Of a DNA stretch of 64,000 nt, positions 9,104 to 16,929 are shown piece after piece. The position numbers and the translations under genes were made by a program. This DNA is from 2-02-FULL-66-14 sp037443705 (GTDB lineage: Bacteria; Pseudomonadota; Gammaproteobacteria; Burkholderiales; SG8-39): the NCBI GenBank assembly GCA_037443705.1, contig JBBINV010000001.1:62001-126000 (forward strand), written 5' to 3'. The notes beneath the pieces were generated by a model. It did no database searches. It was not told the DNA's origin and worked only from the letters and a program-made list of their open reading frames with translations. Position 1 is the stretch's first letter. Each line of letters begins with the position of its first letter.

Positions 9104-10953
9104 GGGCGGGGCTCGCTCTCCTGCTCGTGCCGCTGGCGGTGGCCGCGCAGGAGCTGCTCGAGCCGGAGAAGGCCTACCGCATCTCGGCTCGGGCGCTTGA
9201 CGAGCGCACGGTGGAGATCGGCTTCGCGATCGCGGACGGCTACTACATGTACCGCGACAGGTTCCGCTTCGCGGTCGAGGCGCCCGCGGGCGCGAAGCCC
9301 GGCGCGCCCGAGTTCCCGCCCGGGCAGCTCTACAAGGACGAGTTCTTCGGCGAGATGGTCATCTACCGGAAGCAGGTCGCGATCCGGCTGCCGGTTGAAG
9401 GCGCCGGCGACTCGGTGAAGCTCCTGGTCACCTCGCAGGGCTGCGCCGACGTGGGCGTGTGCTACGTCCCGATGGACTCGAAGGTGACGGTGAATCTCGC
9501 CGCGGCGGCAAGCACCTCCGGCCTCACGCCCGCACCCTTCTCCGTCGACCCCCAGCCGCGGTTCTCGATCTTCGCGAGCGACGTCGACATCGCGCGGCTG
9601 TTCGAAGGCAACTTCGCGCTGGTGCTCGCGAGTTTCCTCGGCTTCGGCCTCCTGCTCGCGTTCACGCCGTGCGTGCTGCCGATGGTGCCGATCCTCTCGG
9701 GGATCATCGTGGGCGAGGGGCGCGCAGTGGGCAAGCTGCGCGCGCTTGTCCTTTCGGTCACGTACGTGCTCGGCATGGCGGTCGCCTACGCGGTCGCGGG
9801 CGTGGCGGCCGCGTACTCGGGCTCGCTCCTCGCGGCGGCGCTGCAGAACGCCTGGGTGCTAGGCGCCTTCGCGCTCGTCTTCGTGTGGCTCGCGCTCTCG
9901 ATGTTCGGGTTCTACGAGCTGCAACTGCCTGCGTTCCTGCATCACCGGCTGCATGCCGCGCACGGCAGGCTCCAGGGCGGCAAGCTCGCGTCGGTGGCGG
10001 CAATGGGTGTGCTCTCGGCGGTGATCGTGAGCCCCTGCGTGGCGGCGCCGCTCGCCGGGGCACTCCTTTACATCAGCCAGACACGCGATGTTGCGCTCGG
10101 AGGCGCGGCGCTCTTCGCGATGGCGCTCGGCATGGGCGTGCCGCTCGTCGCGGTGGGCGTGTCCGAAGGGGCGCTGCTGCCGAAGGCGGGCGCCTGGATG
10201 GCGGGCGTGAAGCAGTTCTTCGGGGTGCTGCTGCTCGCGGTCGCGCTCTGGATCGTCTCGCCGGTGCTCCCGCAGCCGGTCGTGATGGCGGGGTGGGCGG
10301 CGCTGCTCATCGGCTCGGCGATGTTCCTGCGCGCGATCGATTCGCTGCCGGCCGACGCGCCCGGCGCGGCGCGGCTCGCCAAGGGCGCCGGGGTCATGGC
10401 ACTCGTGGCGGGCGTGGCGCTGCTGGTGGGGGCTCTCGCGGGAAGCCGCGATCCGCTCAGGCCGCTCGCGGGGCTGGTCGGCGCAACGGCGCCCGCCGCT
10501 GTTGCGCCCGTCAAGTTCACGCGTGTCGCCTCGGGCGCCGAGCTCGACGCGCACCTCGCCTCGCCCGGGCGCCCGGTAATGCTCGACTTCTATGCCGACT
10601 GGTGCGTGTCGTGCAAGGAGATGGAGGCTTTCACCTTCAGCGACGCACGCGTGCGCGCGGTGATGGACGGGATGCTGCTCCTGCAGGCCGATGTGACGGC
10701 GAACAGCGACGCGGACAAGGCGCTCCTCAAGCGATTTTCGCTCTTCGGACCCCCCGGGATCGTCTTCTTCGACGCCGAAGGGCGGGAGATCAAGGGCCTG
10801 CGCGTGGTCGGCTTCCAGAGCGCCGACCGGTTCCTGAAGACGCTCGAGCTCGCCACTGCAAATCGGGGTCAGACTCGACTTTCCGCCGGAAAGTCGAGTC
10901 TGACCCCGAGTGCACCGATTGCCGGTCGTGCGCAAGCACGTTCTCGGGATTGA
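9076..10953 (+). CDS. dsbD: Thiol:disulfide interchange protein DsbD
   Basis: Inner-membrane reductant transporter (625 aa) that carries electrons from cytoplasmic thioredoxin to periplasmic disulfide isomerases and cytochrome c maturation. All three cysteine pairs are visible: the periplasmic alpha domain (QGCADVGVCYVP), the membrane domain (TPCVLPMVPILSG and SPCVAAPLAGAL) and the C-terminal thioredoxin domain (YADWCVSCKEME). The ATG at 9076 begins a signal peptide (RAGLALLLVPLAVAA) and overlaps cutA. The thioredoxin domain ends near LKTLELA; the last 30 or so residues are encoded by a palindromic DNA element and look like accidental read-through. The three nearby cytochrome c genes are plausible clients. 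Confidence 0.93.
   Translation: MGRFRDAIVRAGLALLLVPLAVAAQELLEPEKAYRISARALDERTVEIGFAIADGYYMYRDRFRFAVEAPAGAKPGAPEFPPGQLYKDEFFGEMVIYRKQVAIRLPVEGAGDSVKLLVTSQGCADVGVCYVPMDSKVTVNLAAAASTSGLTPAPFSVDPQPRFSIFASDVDIARLFEGNFALVLASFLGFGLLLAFTPCVLPMVPILSGIIVGEGRAVGKLRALVLSVTYVLGMAVAYAVAGVAAAYSGSLLAAALQNAWVLGAFALVFVWLALSMFGFYELQLPAFLHHRLHAAHGRLQGGKLASVAAMGVLSAVIVSPCVAAPLAGALLYISQTRDVALGGAALFAMALGMGVPLVAVGVSEGALLPKAGAWMAGVKQFFGVLLLAVALWIVSPVLPQPVVMAGWAALLIGSAMFLRAIDSLPADAPGAARLAKGAGVMALVAGVALLVGALAGSRDPLRPLAGLVGATAPAAVAPVKFTRVASGAELDAHLASPGRPVMLDFYADWCVSCKEMEAFTFSDARVRAVMDGMLLLQADVTANSDADKALLKRFSLFGPPGIVFFDAEGREIKGLRVVGFQSADRFLKTLELATANRGQTRLSAGKSSLTPSAPIAGRAQARSRD
10864..10908. repeat. Perfect 45-nt palindrome (REP-like element) at the 3' end of dsbD
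   Basis: Bases 10864-10885 pair without mismatch with 10887-10908 around the single central base 10886, giving a 22-bp inverted repeat. Each arm reads outward from GGGGTCAGACTCGACTTTCC. The element lies inside the dsbD frame, adding a tail to the protein, and just upstream of the VOC gene. There is no T tract, so it is not a classical terminator. Similar GGGGTCAGA-type palindromes are known as dispersed intergenic elements in proteobacterial genomes, some linked to REP-associated transposases; that link is inference here, and no second copy was seen in the window. Confidence 0.8.
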
Positions 10954-11764
10954 CCATGCGGTAATCCTCACGCGCGACCTGGAGCGCGCGCGCGACACCT
11001 ATGCGCGGCTCGGCTTCACGCTCACGCCGCGCGGGCTGCACAGCCTCGGCTCGCAGAACCACTGCATCATGTTCGAGCGCGACTACGTCGAGCTTCTCGC
11101 GGTGCCGCGGCCGCATCCGGCTACGCAGTACTTCTCGGATTTCCTGAAGGCGGGCGAGGGGCTTGGGGCGCTCGCGCTCGCGACCGACGACGCGCTGGCC
11201 GCGCACGCCGAGCTGCTCGCCGCGGGGATCGCGGCCGACCCGCCGGTCGACTTTTCGCGCCCGGTCACGCTCGCCGACGGCGCGCGCGAGGCGTCCTTTC
11301 GCATCGTGCAGCTTCCGGTTGCGCAGACCCCGGGCTGCCGGGCGTTCCTCTGCCAGCACTTCACGCGCGAGATCGTCTGGCGCCCCGAGTGGCAGCGCCA
11401 CGCGGTGGGCGCTACCGGCCTCGCCGCGATCGCGGTGATCGTCAACGAGCCGCGCGAGGCGGCGGCGAGCTACGGCGCAATCTTCGGCGCGCGCCCGGAG
11501 CCGATCGACGAAGGAAGGCTGGTCGCTACCGGCACCGCCGCGATCGCGCTCGCCACGCGCTGGAAGCTCGGCCACCGGCTCGACGGCGCGGCGCTCCCCG
11601 CTCGCGCCAAGCCGCTCGTAGCGGCGCTGTTCATCCGTGTAGAGGACCGCAAGCGCGCCGCCGAGACCCTCCGGCGTGGCGGCTTCGCGCCGGTCGCGCT
11701 GAAGGACGGTTCCTGGGCCGTGAACGCGGGCGACGCGTGCGGCGTCACCCTCGTCTTCGGCTAG
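10928..11764 (+). CDS. VOC (glyoxalase-like) superfamily protein
   Basis: About 278 aa with a vicinal-oxygen-chelate fold. The first module begins VLGIDHAVILTRDLERARDTYARLGF, with a HCIMFERDYVELLAV metal-side strand, and a second module follows (TGLAAIAVIVNEPREAAASYGAIFG). The family includes lyases, dioxygenases and resistance proteins; the substrate cannot be assigned. GTG at 10928 is preferred because the homologous fold starts right after it; GTG at 10910 is an alternative that abuts the palindrome. The gene overlaps the dsbD 3' end by 26 nt, and its stop overlaps the convergent hemB stop by 4 nt. Confidence 0.8.
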   Translation: MRKHVLGIDHAVILTRDLERARDTYARLGFTLTPRGLHSLGSQNHCIMFERDYVELLAVPRPHPATQYFSDFLKAGEGLGALALATDDALAAHAELLAAGIAADPPVDFSRPVTLADGAREASFRIVQLPVAQTPGCRAFLCQHFTREIVWRPEWQRHAVGATGLAAIAVIVNEPREAAASYGAIFGARPEPIDEGRLVATGTAAIALATRWKLGHRLDGAALPARAKPLVAALFIRVEDRKRAAETLRRGGFAPVALKDGSWAVNAGDACGVTLVFG

Positions 11765-12759
11765 GCTTTCAGGGTTTTCGCTGCTTCCAACGCGAAATAG
11801 GTAAGGATCCCGTCGGCTCCCGCGCGCTTGAACGCGAGCAGCGCCTCCATCACGCAGCTCTCGGGCAGCCAGCCGTTTCCGATCGCGGCGCGCAGCATTG
11901 AATATTCGCCGCTCACCTGGTAGACGAAGGTCGGCGCCTTGAACTCGTCCTTCACGCGCCGCACGATGTCCAGATACGGCAGCCCGGGCTTCACCATCAC
12001 CATGTCGGCGCCTTCCGCGAGGTCCAGGCCCACCTCCCAGAGCGCCTCGTCGGAATTCGCCGGGTCCATCTGGTAGGTCTTCTTGTCGCCCTTGCCGAGG
12101 TTCCTGGCCGAGCCCACGGCCTCCCGGAACGGCCCGTAGAAACCCGACGCGTACTTGGCCGAATAGGCCATGATCTTCGTGTGGATGTGGCCCTTCTTCT
12201 CGAGGGCCTGGCGGATGCGGCCGATGCGCCCGTCCATCATGTCCGAGGGCGCGACGATGTCCACACCGGCCTCGGCCTGCGCGAGCGCCTGTTTCTCGAG
12301 CACGTCGAGCGTTACGTCGTTCACGATGTAGCCGGACCGGTCGATGACCCCATCCTGCCCGTGCGAGGTGTAAGGGTCGAGGGCGACGTCGGTCATCACG
12401 CCGAGCTCGGGAAAGCGTTTCTTCAGCGCCGCTACCGCGCGCGGGACGAGCCCTTTCGGATTGAACGCCTCGCGCCCGTCGGCGGTCTTGAGATTCGGGT
12501 CGATCACGGGAAAGAGCGCCATCGCCGGCACGCGATGTTTCACGCACTGCTCGGCGAGCGGCAGCAGCCGGTCCACGGTGTAGCGCTCCACGCCGGGCAT
12601 CGAGGCCACCTTCTCGGTGCGGTTTTTCCCCTCCAAGATGAAGACCGGGTAGATGAGGTCGTTCGCGGTGAGGACGTTTTCGCGCATCAGGCGGCGCGAG
12701 AAGTCGTCGCGGCGCATGCGGCGCATGCGGACCGCGGGAAAGCTGCCGTAGATGTTCAT
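11761..12759 (-). CDS. hemB: Delta-aminolevulinic acid dehydratase (porphobilinogen synthase)
   Basis: Cytoplasmic enzyme of 332 aa that condenses two 5-aminolevulinate molecules to porphobilinogen in haem synthesis. Active-site lysine regions are visible (AYSAKYASGFYGPFREA and MVMVKPGLPYLDIV). The metal-site segment reads DVALDPYTSHGQDG, without the cysteine triad of zinc enzymes, so this is predicted to be the magnesium-dependent type. The length matches the family. Haem demand nearby is obvious: three cytochrome c genes lie just beyond engB. The leader upstream of its start (12760-12933) holds a highly structured stretch described separately. Confidence 0.95.
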   Translation of the reverse strand: MNIYGSFPAVRMRRMRRDDFSRRLMRENVLTANDLIYPVFILEGKNRTEKVASMPGVERYTVDRLLPLAEQCVKHRVPAMALFPVIDPNLKTADGREAFNPKGLVPRAVAALKKRFPELGVMTDVALDPYTSHGQDGVIDRSGYIVNDVTLDVLEKQALAQAEAGVDIVAPSDMMDGRIGRIRQALEKKGHIHTKIMAYSAKYASGFYGPFREAVGSARNLGKGDKKTYQMDPANSDEALWEVGLDLAEGADMVMVKPGLPYLDIVRRVKDEFKAPTFVYQVSGEYSMLRAAIGNGWLPESCVMEALLAFKRAGADGILTYFALEAAKTLKA

Positions 12760-12833
12760 AACGTCCTGATTCGTAGAGGGTTGCGGTTCTTCGCAGCGCG
12801 GGAACTTTTTGTGCCTTGCGCCATCTTATCGTC

Positions 12834-12935
12834 AGACGACGTTGTTCGTCTCCCGCTTCTCCTCCCTGAGCGGGTGCCTTAATACCCATTAAGGCGTTTC
12901 ACCCCCGGTTGTTTCCCCTTTGCCGGGGGCTTTTT
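12834..12935 (+). ncRNA. Candidate structured small RNA between hemB and engB
   Basis: Read on the plus strand the region folds into four consecutive hairpins: 12834-12839 with 12846-12851 (6 bp); 12852-12857 with 12869-12874 (6 bp); 12876-12883 with 12888-12895 (8 bp, perfect, tetraloop ACCC); and 12902-12908 with 12923-12929 (7 bp, all G-C). The last is followed by TTTTT at 12931-12935, the layout of an intrinsic terminator. Both flanking genes run leftward, so a plus-strand terminator serves neither. E. coli has the sRNA gene spf next to its engB homologue; that is positional analogy only. No convincing promoter was found. The alternative is a structured hemB leader on the minus strand. 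Confidence 0.4.
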
Positions 12936-13515
12936 ATTCCCGGCGGCGCGAGAGCCCCTCGCGCAGCCATTGCTCAAGGCGCCCAGCGAGCTCTCCCACC
13001 CCCTCGCCGGTCCTGCTCGAGAAAAGGAGCGACTCCGGAAACGCCTTCGAGATCCGGTCGCGCTCGGCGCGGGTCAGCTTGTCCGCTTTCGTGAGCACGC
13101 AAAGCCGCGGTACCGGAACCGTTTTCAGCCATTCGAAGAGCTGCGCGTCGCTCGCCGTGAACGGGTGGCGCGCGTCCATCAGGATCACCGCGCCCGCGAG
13201 CGTGCGCCGTTGATTGAGGTAGGCGCCGATCGCCTTGTCCCAGGCTGAGCGATCGGCCTTGGATGCGCGCGCGTAGCCGTAGCCCGGAAGATCCACCAGC
13301 CGCCCGCCGCCCAGATCGTAGAAGTTGACCGTCCGGGTTCGTCCCGGCGTCTTCGACGAGAAGGCGAGCCGCTTGCGCCCCGCGAGCGCGTTGATCGCGC
13401 TCGACTTGCCGACGTTGGAGCGGCCGAGAAATGCGATCTCGGGCGGGCCATCGGGAGGGAACTGCGCCGGGGCCGCGGCGGCGGCGAGAAACGCGGCGCG
13501 GGAGAACCGCGTCAT
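12934..13515 (-). CDS. engB: Ribosome biogenesis GTP-binding protein EngB (YihA/YsxC)
   Basis: Small TRAFAC GTPase of 193 aa needed for large ribosomal subunit assembly. The G motifs are in order: P-loop GRSNVGKSS (residues 31-39), the G2 region KTPGRTRTVNF, DLPGYGYA (G3), TKADK (G4) and SSRTGEGV (G5). The start ATG at 13515 gives the normal family length and N-terminus; the frame stays open much further upstream, but that part is antisense to the cytochrome gene. It is divergent from cytochrome c4, with about 67 nt between the start codons. Confidence 0.94.
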   Translation of the reverse strand: MTRFSRAAFLAAAAAPAQFPPDGPPEIAFLGRSNVGKSSAINALAGRKRLAFSSKTPGRTRTVNFYDLGGGRLVDLPGYGYARASKADRSAWDKAIGAYLNQRRTLAGAVILMDARHPFTASDAQLFEWLKTVPVPRLCVLTKADKLTRAERDRISKAFPESLLFSSRTGEGVGELAGRLEQWLREGLSRRRE

Positions 13516-13582
13516 AGGCTGTGGGAAAGGGGAAATTCTAATAAAATTGCGCGCTTTCAGCCGGACCGGGGAGAGTTTCCGA

Positions 13583-14218
13583 ATGAAACGAGCACTGGCG
13601 CTCGCCGCCGCCCTCGCGTGGCCCGCCGCCGCGCTGGCGCAGGCCAAGCCCGAGGCCAAGCCCGACGCCGCGAAAGGGCAGCAGATCGCCAGCCAGATCT
13701 GCGCCGCCTGCCACGCGCCGGACGGCAACAGCCCCGCCTCCGCCAACCCCAAGCTCGCGGGGCAGTTCGCAGAGTACCTTGCGAAGCAGCTCGCCAACTT
13801 CAAGTCCCAGGGCGGAAGAAAGCCCGAGCGCGAAAACGCCATCATGACCGGAATGGTTGCGAACCTCTCCGACTCGGACATCCGGAACGTCGCCGCGCAC
13901 TACGCGGCGCAGACGCTCAAGCCCGAGACCGCCAAGGACAAGAACGTCGCGACTCAGGGGCAGAAGCTCTATCGCGGCGGCAATCTGGCCACCGGCGTCG
14001 CGGCCTGCTCGGGCTGCCACGGCCCCGAGGGCGCGGGAATTCCCAGCCAGTATCCGCGCATCGCCGGCCAGTTCAGCGAGTACCTCGAGGCGCAGCTGAA
14101 AGCGTTCCGCGCGGGTACCCGCGCCAACGACCCGGGCGGCATGATGCGAAGCGTCGCCGCGAAGATGACCGACCAGGAGATCCGCGCCGTCGCCGAATAC
14201 GTCGCGGGCCTGCGCTGA
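13583..14218 (+). CDS. Cytochrome c4 (dihaem)
   Basis: Periplasmic dihaem electron carrier of 211 aa, with a clear signal peptide (cleavage near ALAQA, residues 17-21). Two CxxCH haem-attachment sites are at Cys40-His44 (CAACH) and Cys142-His146 (CSGCH). The two half-molecules repeat one another (KLAGQFAEYLAKQL / RIAGQFSEYLEAQL), the classic c4 duplication. Cytochrome c4 passes electrons from the bc1 complex to terminal oxidases or denitrification enzymes. A short purine-rich site (GGGGAGAG) precedes the ATG. A second cytochrome c reading frame follows immediately. Confidence 0.93.
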   Translation: MKRALALAAALAWPAAALAQAKPEAKPDAAKGQQIASQICAACHAPDGNSPASANPKLAGQFAEYLAKQLANFKSQGGRKPERENAIMTGMVANLSDSDIRNVAAHYAAQTLKPETAKDKNVATQGQKLYRGGNLATGVAACSGCHGPEGAGIPSQYPRIAGQFSEYLEAQLKAFRAGTRANDPGGMMRSVAAKMTDQEIRAVAEYVAGLR

Positions 14219-14219
14219 T

Positions 14220-15080
14220 ACGGAGCGCTTCAAACCTCTAGTTGTTGCGCTCCTCGCGGCGGGCGCATTCGGATCCGCCGCGGCGCAGGGCGATGCGATG
14301 CGCGGCGCGTACCTCGCGAAAGCCGCCGGGTGCCAGGGCTGCCACACCGAAGCGCGCGAAGGCGCAGCGCCGTACGCGGGCGGGCGGGCGCTCAAGACCC
14401 CCTTCGGCACGTTCTACGGCCCGAACATCACGCCTCACCCGGGCGCGGGACTCGGACGCTGGAAGGAAGCGGACTTCGTGCGCGCGATGCGCGAGGGCGT
14501 CCGGCCCGACGGCGCGCACTACTTCCCGGCGTTTCCGTATCCGTCGTTTACGCTGATCACGGACGCCGACCTGCGCGACCTGTGGGCCTATCTCAGGAGC
14601 CTGCCGCCGAGTTCGGCTCCGAACCGCCCGCACCAGCTTCGGTTTCCGTTCGGCTGGCGTTTTGCCGTGCGGGCATGGAAATGGTTGTATTTTTCCCCCG
14701 GCCCCTACGTAGCGGATTCCGCCCGGAGCCCCATCCTCAATCGCGGTGCGTACCTGGTTCGCGCGCTCGGGCACTGCGGCGAATGCCATACGCCGCGCAA
14801 CTTGCTCGGCGGGCCCGAACCAGAACGCTTCCTCGCCGGCACGCGCAAGGGCCCGGACGGCAAGAGCTCGCCGAACCTCACCCCGACGCGGCTCAAGAAA
14901 TGGAGCGACGGCGAGCTGCGCGACCTGCTCAAGTCCGGCCTCACACCGGATGGCGACGTGGTCGCCGAGACCATGGGCGAAGTGATTCGCAACACCACCG
15001 GGCAGCTCACCGGCGCGGATCTGGACGCCTTGATCGCCTATCTGCGCGCGCTGCCTCCGCTGCCGGAAGAGAACGAATGA
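14220..15080 (+). CDS. Dihaem cytochrome c, no canonical start codon (alcohol dehydrogenase cytochrome subunit-like)
   Basis: Two class I cytochrome c modules are visible, with CQGCH and CGECH haem sites and the GAYL(A/V)+A opening typical of dehydrogenase-associated cytochromes; it probably moves electrons in the periplasm. The first ATG (14298) falls only about ten residues before the first haem motif and would leave no signal peptide. In the same frame upstream lies a good signal peptide (ERFKPLVVALLAAGAFGSAAAQ), but no ATG, GTG or TTG occurs between the upstream stop at 14166 and 14298. The best candidate is ACG at 14220, 1 nt after the cytochrome c4 stop. Either a non-canonical, coupled start is used, the start was lost by mutation, or there is a base error. 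Confidence 0.75.
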   Translation, partial: TERFKPLVVALLAAGAFGSAAAQGDAMRGAYLAKAAGCQGCHTEAREGAAPYAGGRALKTPFGTFYGPNITPHPGAGLGRWKEADFVRAMREGVRPDGAHYFPAFPYPSFTLITDADLRDLWAYLRSLPPSSAPNRPHQLRFPFGWRFAVRAWKWLYFSPGPYVADSARSPILNRGAYLVRALGHCGECHTPRNLLGGPEPERFLAGTRKGPDGKSSPNLTPTRLKKWSDGELRDLLKSGLTPDGDVVAETMGEVIRNTTGQLTGADLDALIAYLRALPPLPEENE

Positions 15081-15148
15081 GCGCGGAATAGAGGCCCGGG
15101 CCCGGTTGTTTGCGTGTCGCGATTTCCATCAACCGCAGGGAGAAAAGC

Positions 15149-15625
15149 ATGAAGCGCAGCCTCAAGACCGTGATTGTCGCCGCCAGCCTCGCTTGCGCCG
15201 CGACCGCTTACGCCCAGGTAAAGCCCGAGGACGCGATCCGCGCGCGCCAGTCGATCATGCGCGTGGTTGCGCTCAACTTCGGGCCGCTCGCGCAGATGGC
15301 TCAGGACAAGATCCCGTACAACAAGGACGTGTTCGTGGCCAATGCGCTGCGCCTGGAGTCGCTCTGGGCAATGAATCCGGCGCGCTTCTTCGCCGCCGGC
15401 AGCGAGAACGCCGTCCCGGGCTCGAAGATCGCGGGCTTCACCGACGTGCGGCCCGAGATCTGGTCGCAGCCGGACAAGTTCAAGAGCGCCTTCGACAAGG
15501 CGGGCGGGGCGATCGCCGAGCTCGCCAAGGCCGCCCGCTCGGGCGACGAGAAGGCGATGAAGACGGCCGCCGGCGCGCTCGGCAAGACCTGCGGCGGCTG
15601 CCACGACGACTTCCGAAAGAAATAA
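15149..15625 (+). CDS. Cytochrome c' (class II cytochrome c)
   Basis: A 158-aa protein with a cleavable signal peptide (ending ATAYA, Gln23 next) and one C-terminal haem-attachment motif, CGGCH at Cys148-His152 just before the C-terminus. That is the layout of class II cytochromes c, which form four-helix bundles, often bind NO and are linked to NO tolerance in denitrifiers. The ATG at 15149 has a good ribosome-binding site (GGGAGA) about 6-8 nt upstream. It is the third c-type cytochrome in a row and lies just before an ECF sigma factor gene. Confidence 0.9.
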   Translation: MKRSLKTVIVAASLACAATAYAQVKPEDAIRARQSIMRVVALNFGPLAQMAQDKIPYNKDVFVANALRLESLWAMNPARFFAAGSENAVPGSKIAGFTDVRPEIWSQPDKFKSAFDKAGGAIAELAKAARSGDEKAMKTAAGALGKTCGGCHDDFRKK

Positions 15626-15664
15626 CCTCGCGGGCGGGCGCCCCGTCCGCGCGATAATCCGCGC

Positions 15665-16165
15665 GTGGACGAGGCTTCGCGCATCGCCGAGCTGATCCCG
15701 CGGCTGCGCCGCTACGCGCGCGCACTCGTAGGCGAGCGCATGGGCGCCGACGACCTCGTGCAGGACACGCTCGAGCGCGCGCTGAACAAGCTCCACCTCT
15801 GGCGGCGCGGCACGGACTTGCGGGCGTGGCTGTTCACCATCATGCACAACGTGCACGTGAACCAGCTGCGCGCGCGCCGCGAGCTCTCGGCACTCGAGGG
15901 CGAGGCGATGGGGCTTCCGGTGCGCGCCACGCAGGAAGCGGGGATCGAGGCGCGCGACCTCGAGCGCGCGCTCGGCCAGTTACCGCTCGAGCAGCGCCAG
16001 GTGCTGCTGCTCGTGGCGCTCGAGGAAATGAGCTATGAGCAGGCGGCGAGCACGCTCGGCATCCCGATCGGAACGGTCATGTCGCGGCTCTCCCGCGCGC
16101 GCGAGAAGCTGCGCCTGCTCATGGAAGGGTTGCCCGCCTCCGGGCGTTTGCACATCGTGAAATGA
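15665..16165 (+). CDS. ECF-type RNA polymerase sigma factor
   Basis: A 166-aa sigma-70 family factor with only regions 2 and 4. Region 2 contains DDLVQDTLERAL and the FTIMHNVHVNQLR promoter-melting helix. Region 4 has the LPLEQRQVLLLVALEEMSYEQAAS helix and TVMSRLSRAREKLR. The start is GTG at 15665. The stop overlaps the start of the anti-sigma gene by 4 nt (ATGA), the usual coupling that keeps sigma and anti-sigma in balance. The target regulon is unknown; its place directly after three cytochrome genes makes a redox or nitrosative-stress signal a reasonable guess. Confidence 0.9.
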   Translation: MDEASRIAELIPRLRRYARALVGERMGADDLVQDTLERALNKLHLWRRGTDLRAWLFTIMHNVHVNQLRARRELSALEGEAMGLPVRATQEAGIEARDLERALGQLPLEQRQVLLLVALEEMSYEQAASTLGIPIGTVMSRLSRAREKLRLLMEGLPASGRLHIVK

Positions 16166-16929
16166 ACGGGCTGCCGATCACCGAGGGGGACCTTCAGGCC
16201 TGGGTCGATGGCCGTCTGCCTTCGGGCCGGCGCGCCGAGATCGACGCCTGGCTGGCCGACCGCCCGGAAGAGGCGGCGCGCCTTGCTGCGTACCGCGAGC
16301 ACTCGGCGCAGCTTCGCGCTCTCTACGCGCCGGTGCTGAAAGAGCCGCTGCCGCCGGGACTCGCGGCCGCGGGCCGGCCACGGCGCGCGCTCTACCTGCG
16401 CGCGGCGGTCGCGGTGGCACTCTTCGCGCTGGGCGCGGGGCTGGGCTGGCAGCTGCACGTTTCCGTGGGCGCGCGCGCGCCGGCGCAGGAGGCGGTGCCG
16501 CGCATCGTGCGCAACGCCGTGATCGCGCACGCCACCTACTCGCCCGAGGTGCGCCACCCGGTCGAAGTCGGCGCCGACCAGGAGCAGCACCTCGTCGCGT
16601 GGCTTTCCAAGCGTCTCGGCGCCAACGTGCGCGCGCCGAACCTCGAGTCCGTGGGCTACAGCCTGATCGGCGGGCGACTGCTGCCCGGCGAGCCGGGCCC
16701 CACGGCGCAGTTCATGTACCAGGGGAAACCGGGAACGCGCGTGACGCTGTACCTGCGCACCGATGCAACCGATAACCGCGAAACCGCTTTTCGCTACGCG
16801 CAGGAAGGAAACGTTCGCGTGTTCTACTGGGTCGACCGCAAACTCGGCTACGCGCTCTCGTCTTCCGATATCGGAAAAGAAGACCTGCTCAAGATCGCGA
16901 ACGCGACCTACGCGCAGCTGAATCCCTAG
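16162..16929 (+). CDS. Transmembrane anti-sigma factor
   Basis: A 255-aa single-pass membrane protein. The cytoplasmic N-terminal part (residues 1-75; LQAWVDGRLPSGRRAEIDAWL and AYREHSAQLRALY) resembles anti-sigma domains that bind ECF factors. One membrane span follows near residues 77-97 (LYLRAAVAVALFALGAGLGW), then a periplasmic sensor domain of about 150 residues. The HxxxCxxC zinc motif of ZAS anti-sigma factors is absent, so a redox-zinc switch is unlikely. Co-translation with the sigma gene is the main support. It ends convergently, overlapping the NYN gene by 4 nt. Confidence 0.82.
   Translation: MNGLPITEGDLQAWVDGRLPSGRRAEIDAWLADRPEEAARLAAYREHSAQLRALYAPVLKEPLPPGLAAAGRPRRALYLRAAVAVALFALGAGLGWQLHVSVGARAPAQEAVPRIVRNAVIAHATYSPEVRHPVEVGADQEQHLVAWLSKRLGANVRAPNLESVGYSLIGGRLLPGEPGPTAQFMYQGKPGTRVTLYLRTDATDNRETAFRYAQEGNVRVFYWVDRKLGYALSSSDIGKEDLLKIANATYAQLNP

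Noticed and set aside
12909..13094. 61-codon plus-strand ORF at the engB 3' end
   Set aside because: Antisense to engB, with no ribosome-binding site and an Arg/Pro-rich product; its start lies inside the terminator hairpin.
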